Shown: piece after piece, positions 6,762-7,194 of the stretch | How the letters are laid out: each line of letters opens with the position of its first letter | Numbering within the stretch: the stretch's first letter is position 1 | Assembly (NCBI GenBank): GCA_947311455.1 | Contig: CAMZKY010000125.1 | Location: forward strand, 1 to 7,194 | DNA: 7,194 nt | From: an uncultured Marinosulfonomonas sp. | GTDB lineage: Bacteria > Pseudomonadota > Alphaproteobacteria > Rhodobacterales > Rhodobacteraceae | Direction: 5' to 3' | The notes under the pieces: generated by a model | What the model saw: the letters and a program-made list of their open reading frames with translations, nothing else | Database searches by the model: none | Told to the model about the DNA's origin: nothing | Translations under genes and position numbers: made by a program

Positions 6762-7194
6762 TGGGAACAGCGTTCTTTTACCATTTAACCCGCTCACCTC
6801 TCGAGGAGGTTTTGCCGTTGCTGTTGGAGAAATCCCGCGCGAATGGCTGGCGGGTTGTGGTGCGAGGAACAGAAGCTAAGCATTTGGAATGGCTGGACGA
6901 AAAACTGTGGCTTGGGCCGGATGACGGATTTTTACCACACGGCTTGGCGGGGGGTGAACATGATGCGATGCAGCCGATTTTATTAACGGATCAGAAAACC
7001 GCAGCAAACCAGCCTGATGTATTGATTTCTGTGGCTGGGGCTGATGTTTTAGCCGGGGAGCTGGATGAATTTGAGCGTGTAAGCATTATTTTTGACGGAA
7101 ATGATGAAAATTCGCTAAACCACGCGCGCGAACAGTGGAAATCTTTGGTGGATAGCGGCGCATCGGCGCAATATTGGGCCCAAGATGACGGGCG
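6761..7194 (+). CDS. holC: DNA polymerase III chi subunit HolC, 3' end off window
   Basis: The frame is open from the ATG at 6761 to the right edge: 144 complete codons plus two bases. The translation begins 'MGTAFFYHLTRSPLEEVL' and carries 'EKLWLGPDDGFLPHGLAGG' and, at the end, 'AQYWAQDDGR', all matching alphaproteobacterial HolC. That family is about 150 residues, so only a few codons should be missing. Chi belongs to the clamp-loader part of the replicative polymerase. With psi (HolD) it bridges to single-strand binding protein; many alphaproteobacteria lack a recognisable HolD. The ATG shares one base with the pepA stop (TGATG), and there is no good Shine-Dalgarno, so translation probably depends on ribosomes finishing pepA. 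The pepA-holC pairing is common in proteobacteria and supports the call. Confidence 0.93.
   Translation, partial: MGTAFFYHLTRSPLEEVLPLLLEKSRANGWRVVVRGTEAKHLEWLDEKLWLGPDDGFLPHGLAGGEHDAMQPILLTDQKTAANQPDVLISVAGADVLAGELDEFERVSIIFDGNDENSLNHAREQWKSLVDSGASAQYWAQDDG

Noticed and set aside
1..7194. A hidden novel system (defence island, mobile element, CRISPR, biosynthetic cluster)
   Set aside because: Every stretch over 140 bases is accounted for by six recognisable housekeeping genes. I saw no direct repeats, transposase fragments, tRNA-like segments or unexplained ORFs.

Overview
The window looks like a piece of an alphaproteobacterial chromosome, most likely from the Rhodobacterales (Roseobacter-like). 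The evidence is the style of the proteins (LptD with a CxxC before 'PLWQIRA', SurA with 'GGRMNWMPLSNLPPALR', HolC with 'EKLWLGP.DGFLPHGLAGGEHDA') and the gene order. Base composition is moderate for that group and uneven. Sampled 60-base lines in surA and lptF are about 42-43% GC, while a line in the middle of pepA is about 72%. The genus assignment is inference; no rRNA or other marker is present.

Layout: positions 1-5151 hold four genes on the minus strand, read right to left: lptF, lptG, lptD and surA (surA runs off the left edge). They are packed as one operon. lptF/lptG overlap by ATGA, lptG/lptD share one base (TGATG), and lptD/surA are 20 bases apart. Positions 5152-5291 are a 140-base divergent intergenic region with the promoters for both sides. 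Positions 5292-7194 hold two genes on the plus strand: pepA (leucyl aminopeptidase) and holC (DNA polymerase III chi subunit, cut by the right edge). These are also joined by a one-base TGATG overlap. There is no gene-free stretch over 300 bases.

How the genes work together: LptF and LptG are the membrane halves of the LptB2FG ABC transporter, which extracts LPS from the inner membrane. LptD is the outer-membrane barrel that delivers LPS to the cell surface. SurA is the periplasmic chaperone that escorts outer-membrane barrels, LptD being a well-known client. The minus-strand operon is therefore an LPS export and outer-membrane assembly unit. The plus-strand genes are unrelated housekeeping functions, but the arrangement lptFG <- -> pepA-holC is also found in gammaproteobacteria such as E. 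coli.

I found no mobile element, CRISPR array, RNA gene, pseudogene or novel system. The observations below concern gene fusion into one operon, the LptD cysteines, the SurA parvulin domain, possible regulatory repeats before pepA, and the composition contrast. All genes appear intact except the two cut by the window edges.
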